From contig VZSF01000015.1 in assembly GCA_013398295.1 (NCBI GenBank), positions 356,425 through 420,424 of the forward strand: DNA of 64,000 nt, written 5' to 3'. The first letter of the stretch is position 1. Every line of letters begins with the position of its first letter. Below, piece after piece: positions 26,769-38,700 of the stretch. Under the pieces are notes generated by a model, which worked only from the letters and a program-made list of their open reading frames with translations, did not search any database and was not told the DNA's origin. Source of the stretch: Chionis minor (taxonomy: Eukaryota; Chordata; Aves; Charadriiformes; Chionididae). A program made the translations under genes and the position numbers.

Positions 26769-26810
26769 CTATGTACTGTCAGAGCTACAACTGACCAACT
26801 AAAATCTCCT
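26769..26810 (-). other. Weak 42-base exon candidate
   Basis: On the minus strand a fair acceptor (ctgtgactttttag, ending at 26811) is followed by 42 bases and then a near-ideal donor, AG then gtaagggt. Only one frame is open, reading G-D-F-S-W-S-V-V-A-L-T-V-H with split codons at both ends. There is no recognisable product. Paired splice-like signals this close together arise often by chance. Confidence 0.1.
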
Positions 26811-27930
26811 CTAAAAAGTCACAGAATCAGTACACCTGAGCACATCCCAACAAACACCTCTGAAGCACAGCCAGCCACATCAATCTCCAACAACCTAGAA
26901 CAGTGCTCAGATTTCTAACACGTCTATCTACCACAGAAAATTCAGATTTTATTTGTGGGTTATGGATTTAGCTGGCCACTACAAAAGGTCTATCAAAACA
27001 TGCTGGTATATATTGCCATGTTGAAATTTACAGTTGAGCTTTTATTCACACAACAGAAAACACAAGACTAGCTGAAAATTCACATATACATACAGAATTG
27101 CAGTGGAGCATTGATCCAAATGACGCAAGAGAAACTTACATAGTAAAGCTGCACAGTGTTATAATATTTGCATACAAAAATCAACCAATATACAGCAATG
27201 CCTATAATACTCTAATGTTTAAATATAGTGCTACAGAAGTTTGTCAAATTTCTTCAAAGGTTTTTGAAATTATTTTATGCTCCATTCATTACTGTAAATA
27301 CTTAAAAAAAATCTAACAGGTTAAGGTGGGATGTGAAATTTGTACAGATTAAAACATGTAGTTCCGTTAAAGAACGAAAACTTGTAATAAATACTATGTA
27401 CTTTAAGACACAAACCAGTCACTACCTATATAATATTACAAACATCTTAATCCAAAACTAGGGACAAAGAATTGTTTGATTAGCATTAGGATATACAAAA
27501 CAGGATTCCAGAATGCTGGCTTTTGTTCAGTGCCCTGTTACATGATGTCTTATGCAACTCCAAGCATCACCTGCTTCACGGTATTTCATGCCTATAAAAT
27601 ATGAGCAGTATGTTGCCACAGAGCAGGAGTTTTAGGAAAAATTCATTAGCTATTGTACTCATGTGAACACTATCCTAAAGTTAAGACAGACAGAAACAAG
27701 AACAGCTGATCCAGAAGCGCAATTCCTATTTTCCTGAGCAACTAACAATGCCATTTTAATATTCCAGACAGGCATACACATAATGATGTCAGTGCTGATG
27801 GTCTATTGCCAGTAGACTGAAGGACTGAGCTACCTCATTCAAGGTGGTCACTTCCAGGGCTGATGAGCATCACGTGGAAAAGAGAAAACTTTGCACTACC
27901 ATTCCCTGGGGTGCTGTCTGTTTTCTACAG

Positions 27931-28112
27931 ATAGAAATTCAGCTTCTGGGCCTGTCAAGATAGCATCTTTTGCAATATTCAAACCACATAAATTTGGAAT
28001 GCAGAAAGTATTTTTCTATTCCTTTGCAAAGGATGTGCAGTCCACATGCCTGTCCCCCACAAAGTCAAAAGGACAGCTAGATAGAAGGAAAATTAAAAAT
28101 AAGGAGAAATGA
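27931..28112 (+). other. Weak terminal-exon candidate, product unrecognised
   Basis: A strong-looking acceptor (gtgctgtctgttttctacag, ending at 27930) is followed by an open frame of 60 codons ending in TGA at 28110-28112. The peptide is basic, with segments such as KIASFAIFKPHKFGMQKVFF and a Lys/Arg-rich end. An aataaa-type hexamer lies downstream at about 28341. The combination would fit a last exon, but no upstream exon was found, no domain is recognisable, and the frame length is within chance expectation. Confidence 0.17.
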
Positions 28113-28527
28113 GACTATTTTGAGAGCTTAAGTAGTCCACAAAATATCTAATTGATTTCAGTGGTGTTTGAAAACTTTACAAATTGTGGTGCTTACCATC
28201 GTGATTATCTGCATATGTTAACAGCTAAGGACCTGAGCAATCCAGTTAGAGTATCCAACACAGTAATTTATTGCAATTAACTACTTCAAAGGTGACCTTT
28301 ATTAAACTATTTTACCAATACACACGATTCTTATTTAAGTAATAAACAAAACATTTAGCATCTCATGTTACTTTCCTATATTTCATGCTTTGGCAGCACA
28401 AAGCAACAGCACGTTATGACAAGAAGAGAAAATAATGGGGAAAACACATACTTGCAAGTTAACACACCCAGGTACTACTAAAAATAGTTATCCCATCCCT
28501 GTACTTGTGCAAGACGCAGATACTCAC

Positions 28528-28646
28528 GTTATTTGCCCTGACCCTTGTATGATTAGAAGATCTTCAGCAGACTCAGCAGGCCAGTCGCATTTACAATACA
28601 TTCCAGTATCACTGACAGCCTTGTGCACAATGCCTTTACAACTCAG
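28528..28646 (-). other. Weak 119-base exon candidate
   Basis: On the minus strand the stretch lies between an acceptor-like gttgacag and a donor gtgagta. One frame is open throughout, and an in-frame stop lies just upstream of the acceptor. The peptide contains S-D-T-G-M-Y-C-K-C-D-W, which loosely resembles the D-x-G-x-Y-x-C end of an immunoglobulin domain, but the preceding strands of such a domain are not there. The acceptor has no pyrimidine tract. I regard it as a curiosity, not a gene call. Confidence 0.1.
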
Positions 28647-31102
28647 CTGTCAACTTTAATAGTACCTTCATCACCCAGAGGAGTAAATTTCAGGAGAAAA
28701 TTTGTGCCTTTCAAGTAGGGTGCCCATTGGCTATAGCATACTTATTTATCAGGACTTGGTTAAACAGCGCCTCGTCACTGACTGAGCATTTATGGGCTAT
28801 AACACATGCTTACTCATCATAACTCCTCAACAGACAAAGCCAGCCCAAAGCGAAATACAGAAACAAGAGAACTTGGAAGAAGAGTCCCTAGCATGGTACC
28901 TATTTACAGAAGATCTTATAGCTCCATCTAGCTCTGCGTGATGGAAATCACTGGGCCATCTAAGAAACTGCAACCTAAAACTCAAGAAATCTCAGCCATC
29001 ATATACACACACAGTGATGTGGGATAATACTAGCTGTAGATGTACGAGTTCTTAACAGGCATAGCTGTGATAATTTTTAAAGGTGAATTATTTAACCACT
29101 TTTGTGCATGTATGTCTATTGTCTGTTGTGGCTTCTCAGCTATGTAGTTAATTTTGTGACATGAATGCTCCCTCAACAGATGAAACAACGTGTCCATAGA
29201 GTGCCTATTTTTTGACCTAAACCACCTCTCATCGACACACTGTTTCATGTGCATTATAGCTATAGGTTGTCACCAGAGACAAGTGGCAATAAGATTTCCC
29301 CAGAGAACTTACTGACAGGGAAAGAAAGAGATGCACCTGGCCAACCCACAGGCTCTGTCCTACAGCTCATGAGACACCCTCTCAAAGCAGCTGCAGCTTT
29401 CAACTGCAGGAGAGATTCCGATGAGTCCTACCAGGACGGCCACTTGCAGAGGAGGATACGATTTCAATGGATACCTCCTCGATACTACTAAACAAAGGGG
29501 TATGTACTCATTTATATCAGAACAAAACATTAGTAAGGCAAACACCAGGTCATTAATGCCCTCCCTCCATGAAAGTAAGTTAACTCTTTTATGGCTAAAG
29601 TAATTCACAACCTCTGTGCCTTATCTAAAGCACTATCATTTTGATTCTTTGGAGTGAAAACACATGCAACACTTGAACACTGAAATAAGTATATTTATAA
29701 AATACATTCTGTCAACATTTTCCCTCAATTTATGTTGATGCTTAATTAGCAACATAAATTTGACTGCTTAAGTTTTTCCCATTAAAGATTCTTCAACAAG
29801 TCATTGTAGTGCATACTTGTATCAAATTTTTTTGCCACAGGGAAAACTATATCCATTACACATCCAGAACTCAATTTGAGATGAGGATACAATACTAAAT
29901 AAGATTAGGTTGCCAAGAAAAGGGAATAGAACTCTGCTAATTTTCAGTACGACACATTGCAGGTAACTGGACTTTGCCAGCTACGCATAAAAAAAAAACA
30001 CAACAGCTTTGTGGACTATATATACACAAAATTAAATCTCTTCATTTATCAATATGTATAATTTCAACTATTTTCAGAAACAGCAGGCTCCACATTTTTG
30101 AGCAAATCTTCATGAGGTCTCCCACTTCATAATTGCTATTAAATCTTAACAAAAGAGGAACCACTGTAACTACTGGAAAGGCAACACCAACATCTTTCAT
30201 GGCAATTCTTACCATGTTTTTTTTTAAAAATTACCAAAATGAGTTTCTATAGCATCTTATAACTACCATTTCTTTAGGATCCTCCATCAGTAGCGTATTC
30301 CAATATTCCTCCCGCTCCATCTTGTGCAACAGATTGCTGAATGATCATAAAGTAGTAACAGACAGTAAAATTTTATTTAGGAAGCCCAGTGCCTTTCAAA
30401 AAGGAAAGTCTCCAGCAGTATTTTGATTTTCACATACACTACCCCAAGTCTACAACATATTTTCTGATAACTGGAAAAACAACCTTGTATGTTACAATAA
30501 CAAGTATCTCTATCCCCATTTGGGGAAAGGTTTTCAGCACAGATTAAACTGTCAACATCTGATCATTGTGCTAGAATGACATACAAAATGTTAAGAGTAA
30601 TATACGGAAAATTAGTAATCTTCACATTTTAAAAAAAGCCTTTTAGTACATTTTAGGCTCCCTTTTCTAGAGAACTTACAATTTGGATATTTCTCATGCT
30701 TCCAAGATGCTGTGACTAAAATTAAAAACAGTTGTCCGGCAGAAACATTCAAGCCCAAGACAGAATTTTGCTTGTCTTTTCAAGGCCACCACACAGAAGG
30801 ATGGCAACGAAAGTTTCCAAGAATAATGGAGCCTGCTATTAACATTCTTATTAACCAGTATCACTGTTCAACACTGAAATGCTTTCCTAAAGATGGAAAG
30901 ATTTTTCACTGAACTTCCACCTCAGTTTTTAGCATTGCAGCTATTCTGAAGCTCATCCTGAAATATTTTGCAGCACGGTGTAGACAGAACCACCAGGAGC
31001 TGGCCACACAGACAAAGGAATTTCATGCAGTGAAGGTGATTCTACCAAGTGACACAAGGCTTGGCACGAAACAGAAGAATGATCTGCTGGACTACAGTGT
31101 TA

Positions 31103-31334
31103 AGGTTTTTTGTTCGTTTGTTTTGGAGTAGGGTTGGGGTTTCTTGTTTTGTTTTATTGTGGGGTTTTTTGTAGGTGATGTTTTGTTGGGGGTTTTGGTT
31201 GTTTTGCTTTATTTCTTTGTTGCTGTTTTTTCACGGTGGTGTTTGTGGGTTTTTCTGTTTTGTTTGTTGGGCTTTTTTAGTTTGTGGGGGTTTCTTACTT
31301 TTTGTTTGTTTTGTTGTCTTGGGTTTTGTTTTTT
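31103..31334. repeat. Long G/T-rich low-complexity tract
   Basis: About 230 bases composed almost entirely of T and G, with blocks such as ttttgttttattgtggggtt and very few A or C. The + strand translates to a fortuitous Phe/Leu/Val/Cys/Gly-rich frame (31144-31347), a composition artefact and not a membrane protein. It is the longest of a family of T/G-rich tracts dispersed in this window. On the + strand it has several GGG or GGGG runs, so G-quadruplex formation with long loops is possible. Confidence 0.9.
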
Positions 31335-33001
31335 AAAAACACACTGAGAACACAACATGACAGTAGAAGCACAGACTACGGGGAAATTTCAGCATGCTGG
31401 TGAAGGGGGTTCCTCTTGGGCCCGTAGAGCTTTGTGCCTTATCCTAGGGCATCAGAAAAGGAACGCTGCCTGAAAATCAGGGAGAAAATTCTTTCTTGCT
31501 TAGGCAATGGAAACTCACCAGATCTCTATGGTATGCTTATGAAATGCTCTCATGAAGAGAAAGGACACTTCAACATCTCAGTTTAGCTAAGCCCAAGAGA
31601 AGAAATACAAACCTTCACAAATGCTGAGAATAGTTGACATTACTGCACTGTAAAGTTCACAACAGATGTTTGGATGAGAATTCTCCGGTGCCCAAGGAGC
31701 CAGTGCCTTTATCAACAACATCTGGGCTAAACAACAACAACTTGGCCACCACAAGGCCACTGCCAGCACAGGACCACTTTAAATGCTACAGGAAGCACAC
31801 TGAAATATTTTAGTGTTCCAGAGTGGCATTGTGATCAGTTCATCTTTGTCCTGTTTTTCAGAAATTCTTAGCACAGATGAGAACAATTTATTCTGCGCTA
31901 CCAGCCCAAGCAAAATTGAGAAAAACAAAAGATCTACGGAAAATATCATGTTTCATACCCAAAACTGTAACCAGGCTTCTAGAATAAGATACTGCTAGTG
32001 GTGCTGTTCTCAGTCATAAGGCAAGGAAACAGGGAAACCTGACCTCACGTTACTATTTGCACCCTTTGAACAGAAGCAGAAAAGGAAGGAAACTGAAATC
32101 TGCTATTCAAAAAATTCTGACCTCTGATCATGTACAGAAAACCTCTCCCAAAATCATTATAACACTGTTCATCCAGTTCCACGCATTCAGCTGTAAAAAT
32201 CTGAACGAAATAAAGTACTCTGATTAAATGTAATTTTCTATATTCATCAATACTGCAAACACAAACACAACTTTCCTTTTCATCTTCCGTATTTAGTTCC
32301 TGAAAGACATAAGAAGCTACCTCAAGATGATCATATGCTCTGACCTTGCAGACCGAAACGAGTCCTTCCCTACTTTATCATCTCCTTTTTTTCTGGGACT
32401 CAGGAATAACACCTACAGACGAGGCTTTCAGCCTTCTTCACTTGCAGGATCACACCTGTCTTAGCTAAGCTACTGCTTGTCACCATACAGAGCTGTCTCA
32501 CCATACTGAGAAAAATGCCTCAGTGGTTTAAGGATTATGTGTTTTTCTGCTTAGCATTAGAAATGTTAGGCATCAAACATTGATTATAATGCCAATATTT
32601 ATTCCATGTCATATCTGATAACTTAAGTTAGCTTTTTCTTATCTGTTAGCACAGAAAAAAGAACACACATCCTTTGCAGTTATATAAAACATTAGCGTGG
32701 CTCTGCTGTACAGCAAAACCTAATAGGACCCAGCTAGAAGATACACAAGACAAGTAAGGGAACACACATACACAATCATATTGTTTTCTTAATCCCAAGG
32801 TAAGTTCTTTGAAGGACAGAGTCACTACCAAAAGCAGTCCCTGTATTTGCTAAAGCCTTCTCACACACCAGCTGGGTTTACACTGTGAGGACCAAAACAA
32901 TAGCTGCAGAGCGCAAGCCATGTAAGAACTCACAATTGGCTAAGTGCATTCCACTCAAAAAGCATCACAAAAGTTATTCTCCTTCCTCCAGCAGCAGATT
33001 T

Positions 33002-33028
33002 GGGGGGGGGTGGGTGCGTGTATGTGTG
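33002..33028 (+). repeat. G9 run followed by TG-rich repeat
   Basis: Nine consecutive G, then tgggtgcgtgtatgtgtgg. It is a simple-sequence tract, likely length-variable. Confidence 0.8.
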
Positions 33029-34848
33029 GAAACTGATGCGACAACATCGCTCAATAATGCATCATCACTTTTTATTTATAAGCAACATTTATATGCAAGA
33101 TCTAAAATAAAAATTTTCTCCTGCTACAATTATCTTCATTTCGTTCCCATTCTCATGACTCTGCATCGCAAGAGCACAATTCCCCTGCTTCAGTAAAATC
33201 TGTCCATTTCTTCAAAATATTCCAGCAACTTCTTGTCCAACAGCCTGTGGCATCTTGCAGCAGCGTCCCCTCCTCCCAATGCTATGTGTTAGTCTGCATT
33301 TCGCAGTTCTCTTCACCCTAGACCATGCTGCTCCTCTCCACCACCTCTGTGCACCCTAAAAACCCTGCAGAGATGAGACCATTGTTCAAACACAGCGCAG
33401 AACAAATAGCATATTTGTTATTTCTGAACTAAAAAAACCCACAAACCACCACAATGAATAAGAGATGAAGCTCACTAAAAACCTTTTAAGTTTTTAGTAA
33501 TGTCAAAGATCGCAAAAGAATTTATACAGCATTGTTTTGTTGGGGTTTTTTTTACATAAATCGAGGACAAATATGTGACTAAAACTACTGTTCAGGTTTA
33601 ATGTACATTTTACCAAAACAACTAAGTTTTACTTAATTAACTAGACACTGACAACACCATAAATCCTGATTCAGGCTGTTCTGTGTTAGTCTTCACATTA
33701 ATCTGCTTAAAATTCCTGACTTTAAAGAACGAACAAGGGCCACATTACAGGCTTATAACAAGGTTAAGCTTGAGAAGTTCTATTAATACCCTCCCTAAGG
33801 CTACCAGGAAATTCCTTAAAGCAAGCAAATTTTTGTCTCTGCTGTGGATTATGCTCTAAGGTAGTTTGTTCTAGCTCCCATAAGACAATGAGTTTATCTC
33901 ATGTCTGTATCAGCAGCCCGTCTCCTTTTGGGGGCTCATCGGCTGAGATGCTCATCAGGAGTCAGAGAATAAGTTAACAGTAAAATCTGGAATTCTGCCA
34001 TATTCACTCTCCATATCCCCCACATAAATTAAGTTTTAACTGACTGTCAAACATCTGATTCATTTGTGAGAAATAACACAGTTTTATTTGCCTAAATTCC
34101 AGATACTCAAGCAAAACTGAAGCCCTTAGAAAAAAGTGGTAATCTGTTGTAATGGACCCATGATAACTGTGTCTACACACAGTTAATGTACTAACACATT
34201 TCCTGAGTCCGAAAGGGTAGGACTTAGGTTCATCTTCTTCCTTAACCATAACCTTTTGCATTTCTTTCTTGAATGCTTCTTCTGTATCACAACTGTGGCA
34301 TTTGGAATCTTAATCAAACAAGTTGCTATAGATATGTCATTCTAAATGAACCTGAAAACTAATGTAGAAGTTTACTGCTAAATAAAATGAAACACAACTT
34401 TCTTTTTCATTGCTCAGGTCACTGCCTGAATCTTGGAGTTACTGAAAAACAGCTCCAAAATAATTTATTTCAGTAGGGTTATTGGCAACGTTCAGAGCAA
34501 CCAGAGAAGGATCTCAAAAGCCTATAAATAAAACAATTGAGCACAGACGGACTGTGGAGACACCTTAGTAAGCAATTCAATAGCTATTTTAAGAGGTCAA
34601 ATTTACTGAACCCACGATTAGTAATTGTCTTGCCTTGTTCTGCCATCCAGAGAGGCTATTTGTAACTATTTCAAACAAAGGAATGGTTGTTGAAGCATTG
34701 TGAAGGAGAGAAATTGGCATCCACAAATAAAATTACATTTCTACTAAGTGATGTTTCTGAAGTTCAGTTGAGCAGCTCTCTGCATCTAGGGCCGGGACCC
34801 AGCGTTCATGCACGTACGATAAATAACTTGGGGGGAGGTCGAGCGTTC

Positions 34849-34883
34849 TTGTTTTGGGGTTCTTTTGTTTGGTTTGGGTTTTT
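34849..34883. repeat. T/G-rich tract
   Basis: A run of T and G with blocks such as gttttggggttcttttgttt, of the same type as the long tract at 31103-31334. Confidence 0.75.
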
Positions 34884-35318
34884 AACTAAATATTGCATTT
34901 GTGACTTCTCTGCCTAATTGGTTGGGTCCATCTTATATTAAAGAGCTTGGGTTTGTGACGGCCCATTTGATAAAAAACCTGCTAGACTGTTAGTCATTAA
35001 AGTAACACAATCTACATTAGACTTTGCCATATTTTTTTTTTCCCAGGAATAAATCATGCTAGCACTATGCTAAAAACTTGGCCAGGTTTCTTTGAACAAC
35101 AACAATATATTAGTGTACCTAATACAACAAACTCGCTTCTGGAGACCACTGGCCTTAATTACTTGTGTAGATTTCCTAAAACATGTTCAATGTGTCCACT
35201 GAAGCCTATTTCAAAAACATTTTTGCACCAGGGGTATTAAGAATTTATACGCCAGCTTCAAATACGCTAAAATTATGCTAAATTTATACAGGAGATGAAA
35301 CATTTTGCTGTTGTTTTA

Positions 35319-35347
35319 CTATTTGGAAGTCTATCTTTTCCAAATAG
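35319..35347. other. 10-bp perfect hairpin
   Basis: ctatttggaa (35319-35328) and ttccaaatag (35338-35347) pair exactly around a nine-base spacer. AT-rich, with no functional context visible. Confidence 0.5.
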
Positions 35348-35688
35348 AAATCAGTAACTGCAATGAAAAGGGAGATTTTTCATGCTGAAGCAGCAGTCTA
35401 AGAACGCTGATTAAGTTTTACTCTTCTTTCTTCTTAGCTAGTAAACACAGTATTAACAACTGTGTGTTTTAAATGCATTAAAATCTCCCCAAAATATGTA
35501 TGGCTGATTTATAATCTGAGCAAACCAAAGAATCTCAAGGAGCTGTATATACCTACTGTTTAGTAATATTAACAGTGCATCAGGAAAGTATCAATATCCC
35601 CAAAGCAAATGCTAAACCGCAAAATACATTTTACTAGTATACATATCTTTCTGTTAAATGAAATATACTGCTAATGTTTCTTCTACCT

Positions 35689-35741
35689 GTTTTGGTTTGT
35701 TGGTTATTTGTGGGGTTTTTTTTTAAATTTATTTTATTCAA
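35689..35741. repeat. T/G-rich tract
   Basis: T/G-rich run containing ttttggtttgttggttattt and then a T block. Same class as the other T/G tracts. Confidence 0.7.
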
Positions 35742-38700
35742 AGTTTGTGATTTCTTCCTGGAATAATGACACATTTCTGATGTTTTGATGTTTTAAATGG
35801 TAGTTACTTCCTTATTGTTTCTATTTATAGTGACTTTGGAAATTCTATTCAATTTAAGATATGTCCAAGTAGTTATCACTCATTCCTCATTCAACACTGC
35901 TTTTTTATGTACCTCCCATAGTTAAGCTGTTGATTAAACTGTCTTAACCAATCTGTTAAATTCTTACAGTATGTCTGTTCTACTGTGAAGCAGTTATACA
36001 GAACACCCTGCAAGAAAGCATCTGCAATATCCCTTTAAACTAAACACATATTCTACAGTTAATAACAGCAAGAATTATTAAAAATGCCCTTTTTCTTTCA
36101 ATAAGATTAACGTCATCATGAGCACGTGTCTGAAACTTGAGTCTCCTGCTTTGATTTTTTGCAAGCTTCTACACCAATTCGAAGTTGTGAATTTCTGAAG
36201 CACATTCAATACTACATAATGCTTTGCTGTCCTCTCAAGAAAAATACACCATGTAAGGAACATGTATCATAGTTGTTCTACCATCAAAATGAAAGCGTAT
36301 TCATGACAATTGGGGTGGGAGACAGTGTGGAGGAAATCCTACAAAACCTGAATACTATATATGCATTTGGTCTCCCTTCCTTCTACGCTGCCTCATGAAT
36401 TTTGCAAATCTAATGGAGAAGAATAATTTACCACAGAAAAGGACAATCTCTTCTACTTACTCATGCCACTTGACAAACACAAAAAAGCAATCATTTTCAA
36501 AACAACTCCAACAACTCTGGAATCCAGTTGGGGTTAGGTATGTGTGGAAAAATTGATAGAATGAGCATTTTCTTTTCCACAATTTTAAGGACATTCAACA
36601 CATGTGTTTTATAAACGTCTTTCATTGCTCGTTGTACTCCAGGTTAGTTTTCTCCAGGCAGGCGCCTCTTTCCCAAGACCTGCTGACTGTCTGTTTGACA
36701 CTTCTCTTTCTTCTGCTTGATTTAGGAACCAATAGGTTTTTGCAGTTAGCGGTTTAAGAAATTAGACTGTAAGACAGATTTGGATTGCTGGGAATTTACC
36801 ATTGGCTTCAGTTAGAAGCATAAAACAAGAGAGCACAGTAAAATTTGTACAGGACTTTTTTCTTCTCTAGTGAAAAACCCTGCACAAAAACTAGTTTGGG
36901 GATTTAAGTGGTACGGAAGCCAATAAGCACCTTGAAACAACAGTCCTCCAACAGTTGTGCTGAAAGCTCGCATTGTTTCACCCTTACTACTACCTGTTGA
37001 CAACAGGCCTTAAAAACAACTACTTTCATTAACAAAGCAGCAAATGTTTTCCAAACCAAAATTTTGTTTCACAACAGAAGGTGTTATCTTGCCTAGGCAG
37101 AGGACAATCTAAAACAGAGCATTACCCTGCCCAGGAAGTCAGCGCTCCACAGAGCACCAGTTCCAAGCCCCATGTAAGAAGGCCCCACAGACGGGCCGCT
37201 CTCCCTAAACCGACTTTTCTCAGAGAGGGACACGAGAGCAGATGTGACGGAGAGAACACAGGTTTGAAAGCACAGCATCTCCCTTGACCTCAGCTTTCTC
37301 GTTCCTTTCCAACCTTTCGTTCCCAGACTTGTGGCATCAGTCTTTGACCAACAACGACCAGCAACGTGCATCCGAGTACCTTGCTGGGGCACCATTTTCA
37401 ATAATGAAGAACATCCCTTCGCTTAACAACTTTGCACTAATGTTCCTTGGTGAATTTATCCGATTAAAACCTTTGTAGTAAGTGACTGCAGATGCAGTCT
37501 CAGGAAAAAAACATAGTAACTGCTGGTAAAGGAACTTGTAACCATTGAGTAACAGGATGATTTTAATAAAAATACATTTCAGCACCTTTAATCTCATGCT
37601 TTCTTAAAATGTCCTTAATCCTGTTTTTTAAACTAGTATTTCCAAGATTAATTGCTTCACCCAGATTTATCCAGGATGTTCACATCGCAACGAAGTTATA
37701 TGCACAACTTAAATAAGTTAGCACTTAAAAATGGAACAATTAGAACTTTTATACAATTAAGAATTAGGATCCTCTAGAGGACTGTCTGCCTGCAAAATTA
37801 CTACTCATTCCTGTTACATTAAAGCACAAGCCAAAGGCAAATTGACTTCGCCTTCTGGGAAATGTAATGATCCCCAGAAATTCTCTGCTTAGAGCTAAGT
37901 CAATTGTCATTCATTAATTCTTTATTCCTGAAAAAAGGCTCTGCTCCAGCTTCACCTTTCTTTCTTCTGCTCTTACCATTCTTTGATGACAAGTTAATTC
38001 TCCAGATTGCAGTTTTAAAAACAACGTGTGTGTCAGAGTGCTACAAAGATTTGCCAGGTTCAAACAATTTCATATTAAAAGTGACTTTTTATGGAACTTT
38101 ACCACAGAAGATACTATACACAGTTTGTGAGAGAGCAACTAAAACTCTTTTGCTTTTACTTTTTAAGAATTGCATTAATAAAAATTAATGACCCAGTCTT
38201 AGGGAAGCTTGGCAAACTAAATATAAACACCATGTAAACTGTAGGGACAATGATGTCAACTAAAAGCAGCACTAATGCTAAAGGAGAGACCCTGCTTTAA
38301 GTTTCAGAAAGCCGGTTCAAAAGAATGCTCAGGAGTTCACAGCTTCCACGCAGTTGTAATTTTGAGCGCTGTGTTTTCCTTCATTGTTGCCAGCTTATTA
38401 TTTTTATAACCACTCTGTTTTATCACTGGTTAGAAGAAGAAAGAAATCTAGTTCAGGTTCACTGTCTACTGAGCTGTGTTTCTGTCAGACTGTCAAAATG
38501 CATGTCACATGTAATGGGAGACAGAAAGCACACCAGGAACGCTTACATAGGAGCAACTGAACTGAAATTTCCAATTCATTTCACACACGAATCCTTTTAT
38601 TCAAAGGCAACCTAATCAAAAACTGTTTCAAAACTGAGCTTAGTGTTACATTCTAAGATTGCAGGTTCTATTCCAACTTCAAGGCAACATCATTAGAAAT

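Larger units (their letters stand above)
16661..31102. other. AT-rich non-coding stretch with scattered weak exon candidates
   Basis: No confident gene was found over this stretch. It holds a T and TG-rich tract at 17438-17473, an (AAAT)n run at about 19788-19807, a GC-rich hairpin at 23462-23486, a possible G-quadruplex at 25168-25197, a long-loop inverted repeat at 26585-26659, and weak exon candidates listed separately. The overall look is that of a bird intron or intergenic interval. Confidence 0.55.

Noticed and set aside
28381..28410. tttggcagcacaaagc, reminiscent of the start of a U6 snRNA pseudogene.
   Set aside because: The match covers only about ten bases and the rest of U6 is absent.
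28528..28646. Possible immunoglobulin-like D-T-G-M-Y-C motif in a candidate exon.
   Set aside because: Only one short motif fits, the upstream cysteine spacing and strands are missing, and the acceptor lacks a pyrimidine tract.
31144..31347. Open frame predicting a hydrophobic Phe/Leu/Val-rich peptide.
   Set aside because: A composition artefact of a G/T-only tract, where stop codons (all containing A) can hardly occur.
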